Below are positions 1 through 11,081 of a DNA stretch of 64,000 nt, piece after piece (within the stretch, counting starts at the first letter, position 1; each line of letters opens with the position of its first letter). The position numbers were made by a program, and so were the translations under genes. This stretch comes from Notospermus geniculatus. Lineage: Eukaryota > Nemertea > Pilidiophora > Heteronemertea > Lineidae. The notes beneath the pieces are model-generated. The model had not been told where the DNA came from, ran no database searches, and saw only the letters and a list, made by a program, of their open reading frames with translations. The stretch spans positions 914,884-978,883 of the forward strand of contig NMRB01000024.1 in the NCBI GenBank assembly GCA_002633025.1, read 5' to 3'.

Positions 1-173
1 GAAAAAAAGCTAGCTACGGCCCTGCAGCTGCCAATCCAGCTTCTCGGTGACCATGGCCGTGATGGCTGTTTGCACAGCCGTCATCAAACCGTTCTTCTAG
101 AAACGACGCAGGCATAATGGGAAGATGGCACTTGGGATGTTAAACTCCAGGAAATGCCTGATCAATAGAGATA

Positions 174-181
174 TTTATATA
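174..181 (+). promoter_or_regulatory. Candidate TATA box of PLA2-like gene 1
   Basis: TTTATATA lies 109 bases upstream of the start codon at 283, in a context (ATTTATATAGGC) repeated before the second signal exon. The match to a TATA element is seen in the sequence. Its use as a promoter is inferred from position only. Confidence 0.35.
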
Positions 182-282
182 GGCTAGGCTTTCGTGTGAA
201 GTTCGATAGGCCTGAAAATATGAGCAACGGTCATATCTCAAAGGTCATTCTCCGGAGAAGACGTTCTTACCCCAAAGCGACG

Positions 283-3200
283 ATGAAGACTTTCTTCGTT
301 CTAATTCTCGGTAAGCCGGTGATGCCTATTTGATTGCAGGTGATTGCTTGTCTGGTGATGCTACTTCCGCATGCCTCCCCGTGTGGCAGGAATAGTGATG
401 GCCTGAACTTAGTGCCCGGTCACTATCTCGTCAGGAAAGGATATGCTGACGTTCCTTCAGTTTCCCGTCGCCATCAGTAGCCGACATGGTGATGTCTCTC
501 AGCCGCTGCTATATACATGTGCTTCTACCACTCTGATACCTGCCTGGGCCAGGCCTAAGTAGAAGCGTCACCTGAATATAATTGGCCGTCGGGGTCCTTG
601 GCCCTGAAGTTGTCCAAGTGGCACAGGCTGAGTGTACAGCGTGAAAATAGGATTGGTCTCAGCTCACACCCTTGTGGTACTCCCTTGGCCAAACTGCCAC
701 AACTCGACTAATAGACTTGAGTGAGCAGTGTGCATAGGTTTGGTTTCGGCACAGACCCCTGTGGTACTCCCTTGTTTTTGCTGAAATATTATAACTCGAC
801 TGATAAAAAATTATTTGGCAGACAGCCGTGACTGGTTCTCATGACGGTAAGAAATGTTTTGGACTGCTTTCTAGGCCTAAGCCAACGCCGTTTCTTTTAT
901 GCACAGGAGCATCTTGATTTAGCTTTCAAGTGTAAAGTTTTTCAGTGTTTCCGTGTGTCAGTGTTCCCCCTATTGTTCTGGAAACACTGGCAGATAGATC
1001 GACACGTTTCTTTCTGTGTCCTCCATTGTCGAGTCGCGGCTTATTCCGTCAGACAATAGCAGGGGAACACTCGCAGATGGGGAACGCTCAGAAACGTCAC
1101 ACCGGGTTTCGGTGTGCTGCCGTCCATCGTAGATAGGATCCCCATTGCCTATACCATCTCAACGGCGAAGTGCAGACAGGTGGCATCAAGATCAATATAG
1201 ATATAGGCCTACTCGTATTTATATAGGCCTGTGTGTGGGTCATATTAGAAGGTTTTTATGTTCGTCTGTCTGAAGAAATCCGAATTACAATTCGTAGCTG
1301 GCGGCGACGATGAAGGCTCTTCTAATTCTGATCATTGGTAAGTCAGGGATTCCGCTCACAGCAAAGGATTACTTGACTGATGAGGCTATTCTACCTATTG
1401 ATGTGCCAGGAACGGAAATCCTCTGATGTATTATCCGGTTTCTCCCTTGTCCCCTCAGTGATGGATGAATCACTGAGGGACGAGGATGTTCCTTTCCCGG
1501 ATGTTCCTTTCGGAAGGATGCCGCCGCCGCCTCCATAATTGGTCAAAAATTTGAGATGCCTACCACATTCCTGAACTCGTTGTGTCTCTCTCCAGTTCTG
1601 CTCTCAATAGAAAATCCATCGCATCTCTCTGAATCCCGACGCCTTTAACATATATACTTACTACATGTACTAGTATTAATTCGGTGTGACGTTTTCTCGT
1701 GTTCCCATATCCCAGTGTTTCCATACAAAAGACAGTTCGAGAGCCATTTTTTTTCATTTTTTCCAAAATCTACCACCGGCGGTCTCGTAATCCAACAAAT
1801 AAAAAAGTGTGGCCTTAGATATATGATGTGTTCATGCAATCTGCAGTCGCCATGAAGACTGCTCAGTCACTGATAAAACACCTGGAGACACCATTTTAAT
1901 CTTGTGAAATACTTGGTTTACGTACCCTGAATGAATTTTCCGTCATGTCCGTAGGGGGATACAGGAAATACCTCCATGGGGTGTCTATAAAAGGAAGACC
2001 TAAGACCTATAAAACGAAGACCCTGGTAGCTATAAAACGCAGACCCTATATACTATAAAACGAAGACCGTGGTGACTATAAAACGAAGACCCTGGTGACT
2101 ATAAAACGACCATACTACGAAACGAAGACCCTGGTGACTAACGCAGACCCTACTATAAAACGAAGACCCTAGTGGCTATAAAACGCAGACCCTACTATAA
2201 AACGAAACCCCTGGTGACTATAAAACGCAGACCCTACTATAAAACGAAGACCCTGGTGACTATAAAACGCAGACCCTACTATAAAACGAAGACAAGCCTG
2301 GTGGCGTTAAGGTTCACGTAGTGAAGTTAGTGTCGAAAAAAAATATCGCAATTGAGGGATATTGGGGCACCATTTTAGAAATTCTGAACTTCCACCCGAC
2401 ATGGCCATAAGGATAGTTCATTGGTTTGCCACCAGAGAAGTTATGGCACTACACGTAATCCAGGCAGTGCTCATCCAGGAGGCGATTACCTGCAGTCGAC
2501 TATCGTCGACGACCGGTAGCCTGCTTTGGTCACCCACGTGGTGATGATCGACTCATTATTCACAGGGGAGGCAGGCAAGGCGTGTTGATTTCTAACTAGG
2601 CCTTTCATAAGAGTTAACTTCATTAATAATTCATATACCTTCTCTCAAAAAGCGGTTAGTTTATTGTAACCTTCCCCCCACAAAATGTATCATTTTACGC
2701 AAACAGCAAATTCGTTTGTGATGTTGATTTATACCTAACAATCCTGAAACCCCTACGCCTTCCAATAATAGGCTCGATCGTCCTGCCTGTGTTATTCTGC
2801 CATGTATTGGATATCGCGAATGCACTGGGCATTAAACGCAATTTTTAGGTCAACTAACGAATATTACGGTCCCAGAAGAAATCCGAAGCAGCAAATGTAT
2901 ATCTACTTTTGACTTATTAAGGTTATTAACTAAAAGTTCATCTTTATCGAAGGTTATCCGATTTTATTGGCTTCCAATCTTCAGCCTCACGATGAAAGTT
3001 TCCTGCGTGAGTGCGAAGCCCTGGTTATGGTAATGTGAATAACCGCGCGATCGAAGAGTGAATCGGGCAAAACCGGTATGAAAATAATGGTCACTACGTG
3101 AACCAATTATCATGGGGAAATCTGTCACTCTCGTTCCACAGCTTTGCCCGTTTAAAAAATGAGAGGAAGCGCTGAGAAAGGTGAACGTGGTACTTGACAC

Positions 3201-4470
3201 TGACAGGAATACCCGACATCCGCATTTCATTTTTACACTCGCATGCTCACAACCTCGATAATGACTTTTCCTCAATTTACAGTGGCTGTGACTGCGCATG
3301 CGTTTAAGCTCCACCAAATCCCTGGCGTCAAAAAGCTTTTCACTTACGGCAAGTGGTGTGGAAAGTACAACACTGGACTCTATCCTAAAAATCGCACACG
3401 TGTGGCCGATTGCGACTGCTCAGGTGGTGTGGAAACCTGCCGGTAGGTGCCCATTCCTTTGATCTGTACAATACAAGCATCCCAAACGTCGTGTTTGGTT
3501 CTTCGAACCATGGATCAGCCGCTGATAAAAGGGTTGTGTTGCGATTTTCAGTAAAAATGGTCCCCCGATTGATGACCTTGACGACGCTTGCCTACAGCAT
3601 GATGTATGCACGTACTGCACAAAGACGTAAGTTTTGTTGCATCACCTCCCAGCACAAGTGTTAAATCCCATACTCCATACACTGTTAGAACACTAGACAG
3701 GTGTGGCAGGAATCAGCCTCCTAGGAATGCAGATCCTCCAAACAATAGCCCGTTATTGTAAGGTTATATTCGAATGGTAATGACCCCTCTAGCCATATAT
3801 TCCAACCCCTCGCTAAACAATAAGACCGGACTTTGATTCCAAGGGGAGTGTATTCCTTTCACACCGGCCAAGGAACGTGGCGTAATCTTCAATGGGCAGT
3901 ATTTTCTTTCGGATGATGACACTCTCTTAACGTTCAGGGCCCAGTTGCACAAAGAATCTTAAGTCTAAGAAAAAACTTAAGTCTGAAATGAAGCCATCTG
4001 ATTTGCTGAAACCTGGTCACATGATGACTTAAGTCAAACTTTAGACTTAAGATTCTTTGTGAAACTGAGCCCTGAATTACTTTCAAAGTTAATTCTTTTC
4101 AATTCAAATTCGGCATTTTACACCAGTCCGGAAATGAACGTTATGTATGTACATGTATGTGTATGTGGGGGGGGGTTGTAGAGTCAGCAGGCTATACTGG
4201 ATTTCACTAAATCACTTTCAAGTATAACTGGTGTTTATTTTCTTTTCCAGGTCGAGAAGGTTCCATTGGTGCTTCTGCGAAAGAAACCTCGTGGAGAACT
4301 CCCTAAAGGCAAAATGCCAGACACGAGAATGCTGGCACTACAGGAAGTGGCTTATCCGGCTGTTTTCATACGCTCCGTGCTACTGTAAGCCGCTCGGGAT
4401 GACGTGTAAGACGTATTGGCTGGTTGGTGATGATGACTATTGCTTGAAAAAGAACTACTCTCATTGTTAA
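283..4470 (+). CDS. Secreted phospholipase A2-like protein, gene 1 (4 exons)
   Basis: Four exons join in frame: 283-310, 3283-3442, 3552-3626 and 4251-4470, all with AG/GT borders and intron phases 1, 2, 2. They give a protein of about 160 residues. Exon 1 is the hydrophobic start of a signal peptide (MKTFFVLIL). Exon 2 carries a calcium-loop-like motif, YGKWCG followed by TG four residues later. Exon 3 carries the active-site motif DDACLQHDVC with the His-Asp pair of the PLA2 family. Exon 4 is cysteine-rich (PCYCK, CKTYW, DDYC) and ends in -HC. Members of this family hydrolyse the sn-2 ester of phospholipids outside the cell in a calcium-dependent reaction, using several disulfides. The Tyr-Gly-x-Trp-Cys-Gly loop resembles plant and other non-classical secreted PLA2s more than vertebrate groups I/II, and the gap between loop and His-Asp is longer than usual. 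The subfamily is not resolved. The protein could be digestive, defensive or venom-like. Enzyme activity is an inference. Confidence 0.72.
929..1103. repeat. MITE, 'GGTGTAACGTTTTTCAGTG' family
   Basis: Imperfect terminal inverted repeats: AGTGTAAAGTTTTTCAGTG on the left and AACGCTCAGAAACGTCACACC on the right. The same ends recur at 17140-17631 and 18091-18482. The element has no coding capacity. It lies between the two candidate first exons of PLA2-like gene 1. Confidence 0.5.
1218..1225 (+). promoter_or_regulatory. Candidate TATA box before second signal exon
   Basis: TTTATATA is followed by GGCCTG, 92 bases upstream of the ATG at 1310. This matches the arrangement before the exon at 283. 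It supports, but does not prove, a second promoter with its own first exon. Confidence 0.35.
1310..1337 (+). CDS. Second candidate signal-peptide exon (MKALLILII)
   Basis: An ATG in the context GGCGACGATGAAGG, matching the CGACGATGAAG context at 283, starts a nine-residue hydrophobic stretch. The exon ends in G just before a GTAAGT donor. It has the same 28-base length and phase 1 as the exon at 283, so it could splice to 3283 in frame. Either the gene has alternative first exons and promoters, or this is the surviving first exon of a tandem copy whose other exons were lost. No exon-2-like sequence was seen between 1338 and 3282. Confidence 0.5.
1338..3282. other. Intron 1 of PLA2-like gene 1
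   Basis: No coding exon is recognised here. The interval holds a tandem repeat (1984-2292), a fragment at about 2294 of a dispersed repeat beginning ACAAGCCTGGTGGCG (also at about 10640, 42435 and 45604), and otherwise unique-looking AT-rich sequence. A further ATGAAGACT at 1852 lacks a following donor and was not called. Confidence 0.5.
1984..2292. repeat. Minisatellite with CTATAAAACGAAGACCC units
   Basis: About fourteen units of the type CTATAAAACGMAGACCCT, followed by GGTGA or directly by the next unit, give alternating unit lengths. Units carry small indels (ACGACCATACTACG and others). The tandem structure is plain by eye. There are no spacers of constant length, so this is not a CRISPR array. 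Confidence 0.8.
3935..4074. repeat. Palindromic MITE, CAGGGCCC...TTCA family
   Basis: Both ends read CAGGGCnCAGTTnCACAAAG and then AATCTTAAGTCTAA in opposite orientation. It sits in intron 3 of PLA2-like gene 1. Relatives with similar outer ends lie at 21198, 22661, 23168 and 55043. Confidence 0.65.
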
Positions 4471-4789
4471 GCTGTATTGCTGTGACAAGGATGAATCTGC
4501 CCTCCTCACAACCCCGCTCCCCCCCCCCCAACACCGACCCTGGCACCCCGTCAGGTAAGCCAGCTGACCTGAAGATCGTCAAAGCCCGCAGCACACGAGG
4601 CAATGTGGAACCTAAAGGCGGTGACAAACTGGCGCGAAAGCAACGCGTTGGAAAGCGTTCAACCAATCAGGGAGGCGGTAACACGGACCGAAACACCGAC
4701 GGAAGAATCTGATTGGCGGAACGCCTGCAGGACGCGCCGCGTACGCGCCAGTCTTTCACCGGCTTTACTCACTGCCTCAGTAGTGTCAG

Positions 4790-5045
4790 TAGTGGTTAAA
4801 ACTATTGAAATGAAACTGACATCCCGGTCCTGATCAATTTCCCACACAAAAGGCGTCCATTGTATAGGACGTGATTACTGTGTGCTGCCGTCTATCGGTA
4901 GCTATGATCCCCATTTTACTGCTGATGGGGATCATGGCTACGACAGAGGGCTGCACACCGAAACCACGTCCTATACTGTACTTTTGTGTGGACCCGAATG
5001 TCATTTTCATTTCAACAGATTTAACCACCATTGGCACCTATTGAG
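4790..5045. repeat. Foldback MITE (TGTCAnTTTCATTTCAA ends)
   Basis: Inverted arms include TATTGAAATGAAACTGACAT on the left and ATGTCATTTTCATTTCAACA on the right. An inner pair around TAGCTATGATCCCCAT and ATGGGGATCATGGCTACGA is also inverted. Related ends occur at 9960-10060 and 15290-15640. Confidence 0.6.
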
Positions 5046-5088
5046 GCAGTCGGCTCGTGTCCCATTGCAGCAACAAGTTTAACAAGCA

Positions 5089-5632
5089 CTGCGATCAGTA
5101 GACTCGGGACCCAGTCGTTGTGTCGCTCCGGCCGCCGCACTACACTCCACAAACGACTGGGAAAGCAGGCTGCAAAATCAGCGGCTAGCGTACCGACGAC
5201 CACAACGACCATCTCGACCAATGAAGTTGCCCGAAAGCAATCTACTAGGGGAAATCTGTCACACTTTTGATTGGTTGTTATTGATGAAATTTACCAGAGC
5301 CTCTCGCCCGTCTAGAAACTTTTCAAAGTCACTAGCAGGATATTTTTTTATCCGTAAGTACTGCTTATCGCACACAGCATCGAATTAGGCACCAGGATAC
5401 CGTCCTTGACCTCGAAGAAAGTTGCGATATAATCAGCTGATTTGACATCTTGCAAAGAGCAGACGACGGCCGTTGAAGACGCAGTTTCTGATTGGCTGAA
5501 CTCATTTACATCCGTTGTTGTTGTCGGTACGCTAGCCGCTGATTTTGCAGCCTGCTTTCCCAGTCGTTTGTGGAGTGTAGTGCGGCGGCCGGAGCGACAC
5601 AACGACTGGGTCCCGAGTCTATGCGATCAGAG
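5089..5632. repeat. Long inverted repeat with arms of about 120 bp
   Basis: The left arm (5089-5212) and right arm (5509-5632) are near-perfect reverse complements; both contain GACTCGGGACCCAGTCGTTG or its complement. The spacer of about 300 bp has no gene. ORFs in both arms are the same sequence read from opposite strands, so they are not genes. Confidence 0.75.
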
Positions 5633-5729
5633 GCAAAGTGTCTAACCTAGCACGCGCAATGAGCAGTAAAAATAAATCTTGTTTGGATCGGAGCAAAGGT
5701 GGTACAAGAAGCAATGAGCTCTTGTCAAC

Positions 5730-6720
5730 ACCCGTACATCACTGTACACAGTCAGGAATTTTCGCCCGATCGCCAGTTATCGGTCAATTGAACTGCGCAG
5801 CTCGAAGGAATGGCGCGCATTTCAATCTACCGATCGCCAGTTGCCGCCAATCGAACTGCGTCGGTCAATTGAACAACAGCGTTTGAATATGGCGTCGGCC
5901 AAATGGCCGAGTATCGTCCGATCGAGGGGCGGTACTTCCAACACTGTCAAAAAACGGTCCTGCGCATTTAACCACGTATTTGCGCATCCTCAAATTACAA
6001 CTGCAGAGACGAGAAAGATAAAAGGTACCTGTCACAAAAATCCTGATTTGATCACAAGTCGCCTTCCTATGCCAATATCCATCGGAAGTGAAGGATAATC
6101 ATATCCCAATGAACAAGCCCATATGGGCCCCACATATAGTTGAAGATATGGGCCCCATGTGGGCATGCACCCCCTGATGCACCCAAGAAAATATGGGTCC
6201 CATATTTTTGTGCCCAGATACATGTGGGGCCCATCTGGGGCCCGTATGGTACTATGGCTCCCAGCTGGGCCCCATATGTATCTGGGCAAAAAATGGGACC
6301 CGTATTTTTCTTGGGTGCATCCGGGGGTGCATGCCCACATGGGGCCCCGGGCATGGGGCCCATATCTTCAACTATATGTGGGGCCCATATGGGCTTGTTC
6401 ATTTGGATATGAATACCCTTCACTTCCGATGGATATTGGCATGGGAAGGCGACTTGTGATCAAATCAGGATTTTTGTGACAGGTACCTTTTATCTTTCTC
6501 GTCTCTGCAGTTGTAATTTGAGGATGCGCAAATACGTGATTAAATGCGCAGGACCGTTTTTTTGACAGTGTTGAAAGTACCGCCCCTCGATCGGACGATT
6601 TTCGGCCAATTGGCCGACGCCATATTTACACCCTGTTGTTCAATTGACCGACGCAGTTCGATTGGATGGCAACTGGCGATCGAGCGATTGTTCCTGACTG
6701 GTACACGGGGCAGTGTTGTT
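5730..6720. repeat. Large palindromic foldback element of about 1 kb
   Basis: Sequence from about 5730 (ACACCCGTACAT, CAGTCAGGAATTTTCGC) reads back as its complement up to about 6720. Clear arm pairs are GGGGCGGTACTT near 5930 with AAGTACCGCCCCTC near 6577, and AAAAGGTACCTGTCACAAAA near 6020 with its complement near 6470. The centre (6115-6410) is a second-order palindrome of repeated CATATGGGCCCCA words. ORFs of up to 118 aa on both strands are by-products of this symmetry. Confidence 0.75.
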
Positions 6721-6727
6721 CCTGTGA

Positions 6728-6850
6728 ATAGGGAGGTTTCGCAAGCGCCCGGTTAGGCCCTACGACGACGTTTATCTATTGTGTGGGTATACCCAAACAA
6801 TAGATAAACGACGTCGTATGGCCTAGTCGGGCGCTTGCGAAACCTCCCTA
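6728..6850. repeat. Hairpin MITE, AGGGAGGTTTCGC family
   Basis: Arms read AGGGAGGTTTCGCAAGCGCC and the complement, with loop TGTGTGGGTATACCCAAACA. AAT on each side is a possible 3-bp target duplication. It belongs with other elements whose ends start AGGGAGTTT or AGTGAGTTT in this window. Confidence 0.7.
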
Positions 6851-7823
6851 ATGACTTTCAAAAGACCTCATCGATGTGAATAAATCATATACATGTATTA
6901 ATCCTTAAAACGAATCATCTGTGTTGGAACAAATGTGAACTGACGAGTTTTGAGACACTCATCGAGTCTTTCTTGGATTTATCATGGATCCAGCTTCAAC
7001 AAGGTGTAAACACACTTGTCCATCCTTCTCGGGCATGGACAGCAGAGAGTAGGCCTACTAAGACTTGCCTGTGGCGCGCTACCCCAGAATATTTTGGATT
7101 GGCAACAGGATATCCAGTGGAAGATGGGGACATTACGTATGTGTTACATACATAACAGTGGTTCCAAAGTGGGCGTGGGAATAGTTACGACGGTCGGTCG
7201 TTATGAATAGTTATAGAGACAAGATCCAATTTATCAGAAAAGTAAACATTAGAAAGATAACGTGTGCAACCTGTCCATTAAGATATCCGGAAGTTGAGAG
7301 TGCCTCACTGACGAAGTCAATACTTATCTTATTTCTCACCACAGCGCGTCACACCCCATCGAAATCTCCACGGGACCTTCAGAATCGGTCCAATCTCGAC
7401 CAAGGCGAATTTCGCGAAACTGTGCAAAATTGCCTGGATCGAGGTCAGATCATCAGCCATGCTGTTTGTTTACCTCCATATTAACCTCGATCCAGAAATT
7501 TCGCACACTGAGGTCCAGATTGAACCGGAAGTATTAACGGCTCCAGAAGTTTGAGAATTCGACACCAGTGGCGCTGCTTTGAAACGTATGTACCCTTTGC
7601 TGCCGCTGGACAGAGAACATTCCCAAGTGGTCGTCAAAGTGTGACGTCAATATAGATAAAATTATCATATCAGCATCATTAATCGGCATCAACAAGTGGT
7701 TAATGTGTCTATGTACACAGATTGCTTAATATTGACATGACCGAGTATCATATCAAACTAAAACGACATTTGCGATTTATCAGTTGACATACCGGTACCG
7801 ACATTACAAGAGGATACAGCATC

Positions 7824-10531
7824 ATGTTTCTGCTTAAAATCTTGTTGGCCAGTGGTTTAGGTGAGATTTCTTCGGTCTTTCCTATTTTAATTCACCCCAA
7901 GATTTGGTTCTGAAGGCTGTGGGAACCCGCTCTCGTATACCACAATGTCCTGGTATTACCCACGTCCATAGTACATGTATATGCACACACCCACATCCAC
8001 ATCATGCTGACGGCTTCAAATCAAATACAAACTTGTGTACACTTTGTCCCCATCACTTCACGTACAAATTTCGTCGAACTTTGTCCAAATCACTTAAGTA
8101 TCGTTTTCTTCAGTTTAAAACTTGTCTTTACATAACTTCACGTGCAATTTTCGTCACGTTGTCTGTACATCACTGAGTACATTTTCTTCACTTAGTCTTC
8201 ACATCATTTTACGTACAATTTTCGCCGTCATTATGGAGTTTAAGAAATCAAACGATCAACGTTAACTTAAGGAATTAAACCCGAGGCGGAGGGTCTTGGT
8301 TGCGACACCAAACCCGCGAGGGTGGAGCTAAAATGTAGTCCAAACCCGAGGCGCTTCGCCGAGGGTTTGGACGGAATTTTTGCTCCACCCGAGCGGGTTT
8401 GGTGTCGCAACCAAGACCCGAAGCCGAGGGTTTAATTTCTATTCTAAAATACCTCAAACTAAACATAGTATACATAGGTTCAGTGCAGTTTGATTGCAAT
8501 AAATAGGCCTACGATATCAGGGAGGACGCTCCGTCGATGACGCGACATCAGTGAATCACGCACTGTGTGTACAACCTGTACATCGTGCCTACATCGTGTG
8601 CATCTGTGTGCAGCGCTACCAGCAAGTTGCAGCGTCGAAATGAGGTTGCAAGGCGCTTTCTTCAACGGATTATCCGCAGGAAATGTACCTGATGGTACAA
8701 AACCTCATTGGGATAGGTCACTGAATATCCACCTGGCCGACATTCGCTGCACTACCTCGCTGAATGCTCGAAGCGAGAAATGTTGGACGCCAGACGCCAT
8801 TGTGGAAACACTGAGCGGGGGTCTTGGTTGTGTCACCCAGACCCGCTGCATTCAGAATGAGGCTAATGGATTATCCATTTAAAACATACGCACGAGATAC
8901 CAAGGTATTTTAGAATTTACGACAACGTTATTTTTCATACTGCGAATTCACAAGATGATATATTGCATTTTCGGTACAAAAATAACGTTGTCGTAATGTT
9001 AACGTTTATCGTTTGATTTCTTAAACTACCTACATGTATTTTGTCTACATCACGTCAGATTATTTTGCACTTTGTGTACATCACTTTATATTACACACGT
9101 TTGGTTTTTGGCAAGCATAACTCTTTACGAATTCTAACGCGGCTTCCCTTTCATACATCTTTGTTAGGCTTCATCACTGTAAAATTTGTATCTCCACTTC
9201 TGAATTACGGCAACTGGTGCGGAAAATCGAGGACAGGTATTTACCCTTGGGTCAAGCCGGGTTATTGCAGCTGCGCAGATAGTGTTGAAACTTGCAGGTA
9301 CGTGAGCTTAACGGACGATTTTCCGTCAAACACGGGAAAATACTGAACACCCATTCCATTATGATGGCGTTATTGACAATATTTGGGCAGTGAATGGAAA
9401 CTCATTTGGGGACCGTGGTGTTCCGGCGTGACAACGTATTCTGATGACGTCACAGTTTTAGACAACTGCACGCCATTTTGTTGCCGACTACGTCATCATT
9501 TATAGTCTACAGTGACACGCATTCCGACCTCAGTGTGCCATTCCTTTCAGAAAGAACAAACCGCCAATAAACGATCTCGATGCAGCATGCCTTGATCACG
9601 ACTACTGCACACAGTGCAGCGACAACACGTAAGGTTTTTTCATGGTTTGATGTGTGAGTCGTGAACGTTTTGTAAATTGAAGGCATGTAAGGGGATCATA
9701 TACGGTAGAGGGCAGCACATCGTATTAAAGGAGCACGGTATTGGATCTCAAATGAGTTATTTGACTGCCGACGTAGAGGGAGCCACCTAGCGGCAGTAAG
9801 ACGAACTACAAAAATGCATTACAAAATGTACGCAGTAAATCGGGTCATTCGCCGAAACATAGTTAGACTCTCGGGTTGGAGAGTGGCGCGGTGGCGCCGG
9901 CTGTCGAGAAAAAGTGGCAATACCGTGCTCCTTTAACCACGTCCTTTTACAATGGAGGCGTTTTGTGGGGGAAATTGATAAGGACCTAGATGTCACTTTC
10001 ATTTCAATGGTTTTGAACACTTGTGACACCTACTTTAGGCAGTGGGTCCCCATTCGCTTATACCTGTGTAACGCTACATTTAAATGGAGGTTTAAAAATC
10101 AAACGATAAAGTTTACGTAAACTTTACGATAACGTTATTTTTTATACTACACATTAACCAGATTTTATATTGCATTTTCGGAACAAAAATAACGTGGTCG
10201 TTAACGTTTACGTTTATCGTTTGATTTCTAAACCTCCCTAGTAAACAAAAGAGATACTTATATGTAGGCCCTACTGTCTACTATACGTTTTTTTGCGTTT
10301 TTCAGGCATCAAATGCTCCGGTGGTGTCACTGCGAGAAAGCTTTGATAGAAGAGACACTGTCAGCCCCCTGTGGGGACGACTCCACGTGCCAGGACTTCA
10401 AGGGCCGGCTGATCTCCTTCTTCAACCTACTACCGTGCTACTGTAGGAAGTGGGGCAAAACCTGCAACAAGTACTGGGTGTTTGGCGAAAAAACGTACTG
10501 TTGGGCAAAGAATTTTAACACTTGCAAGTGA
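7824..10531 (+). CDS. Secreted phospholipase A2-like protein, gene 2 (4 exons)
   Basis: Exons 7824-7860, 9168-9297, 9551-9628 and 10306-10531 join in frame with phases 1, 2, 2, as in gene 1. They give about 156 residues. Exon 1 encodes the signal-peptide start MFLLKILLASGL. Exon 2 has YGNWCG and then TG, exon 3 has DAACLDHDYC (the PLA2 His-Asp pair), and exon 4 has CHCEKAL, PCYCRKWGKTC and ends -TCK. The cysteine spacing in exon 4 matches gene 1 (C-x-C, PCYC, TC, YC). The two genes are therefore tandem duplicates that have diverged strongly at the protein level while keeping catalytic and cysteine positions. Conservation of His, Asp and the loop glycines suggests an active secreted lipase, but activity is not shown. 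Tissue and role are unknown. Introns contain TTAA-flanked and other MITEs. Confidence 0.75.
8231..9031. repeat. Nested MITE cluster in intron 1 of PLA2-like gene 2
   Basis: The outer element has ends GGAGTTTAAGAAATCAAACG and, on the right, CGTTTGATTTCTTAAACT. Relatives are at 10085-10242 and 43225-43337. Inside it, 8270-8442 is a hairpin (AAACCCGAGGCGGAGGGTCT with a matching complement), and 8442-8921 has ends ATTCTAAAATACCT and AGGTATTTTAGAAT. At least three insertions are stacked. Confidence 0.6.
9724..9936. repeat. TTAA-flanked MITE (AGGAGCACGGTATTG ends)
   Basis: TTAA at 9724-9727 and 9933-9936 bracket inverted ends AGGAGCACGGTATTG and CAATACCGTGCTCCT. A TTAA target duplication is typical of piggyBac-type transposons. 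A relative lies at 48704-48908. Confidence 0.7.
10085..10242. repeat. MITE (GGAGGTTTnnAAATCAAACG ends)
   Basis: Left end GGAGGTTTAAAAATCAAACG. The right end is the complement of GGGAGGTTTAGAAATCAAAC. The interior includes TTGCATTTTCGG and ATAACGT blocks shared with 8231-9031 and 43225-43337. The right half is present again at 10960-11017, after the gap. Confidence 0.65.
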
Positions 10532-10828
10532 ATTACCCAGAATACGTGGAAAATATATCGTATAATCCTGTTACGTCATCGTTATGAAATTGATGACGCT
10601 CGGCCCGCTACACCTTTCTTAGTTGGTTTGTAATCGAGACAAGCCTGGTGGCGTCAAGGTTCACGTAGTGAAGTTCGTGTCGAAAAAATATCAAAATTGA
10701 GGAGCATGGGGCACTTCATGTACCATTTAGAACTTCTCAACTTCCAATACCCGACAAGGCCCTAGGATAGTTCATTGCTTTGCCACCAGAGAAGCAGAAT
10801 CCAGGCAGTGCTATATCCAGGAGGCGAT

Positions 10829-10959
10829 NNNNNNNNNNNNNNNNNNNNNNNNNNNNNNNNNNNNNNNNNNNNNNNNNNNNNNNNNNNNNNNNNNNNNNNN
10901 NNNNNNNNNNNNNNNNNNNNNNNNNNNNNNNNNNNNNNNNNNNNNNNNNNNNNNNNNNN
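10829..10959. other. Assembly gap
   Basis: Run of N. The sequence on both sides (about 10187-10636 and 10960-11412) is nearly identical, so the gap may join two copies or two haplotypes of the same region. Confidence 0.95.
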
Positions 10960-11081
10960 CAAAAATAACGTGGTCGTTAACGTTTACGTTTATTGTTTGA
11001 TTTCTAAACCTCCCTAGTAAACAAGAGAGATATTTATATGTAGGCCCTACTGTCTACTATACGTTTTTTTGCGTTTTTCAG

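Noticed and set aside
1852-1900. Third signal-peptide exon (ATGAAGACTGCTCAG)
   Set aside because: The peptide is not hydrophobic and no GT donor follows in a suitable phase.
1984-2292. Possible CRISPR-like array
   Set aside because: Units are directly contiguous and of varying length with no unique spacers, and the DNA is from an animal genome. It is a minisatellite.
5348-5645. Paired ORFs of 67-84 aa with Ser-Gly-Arg-Arg-Thr-Thr motifs
   Set aside because: They are the same sequence in the two arms of the 5089-5632 inverted repeat read from opposite strands.
6032-6479. Overlapping ORFs of 88-118 aa on both strands, rich in Gly-Pro-Tyr-Ile-Trp
   Set aside because: They arise from the palindromic repeat core and mirror each other between strands; no domain, splice site or promoter.
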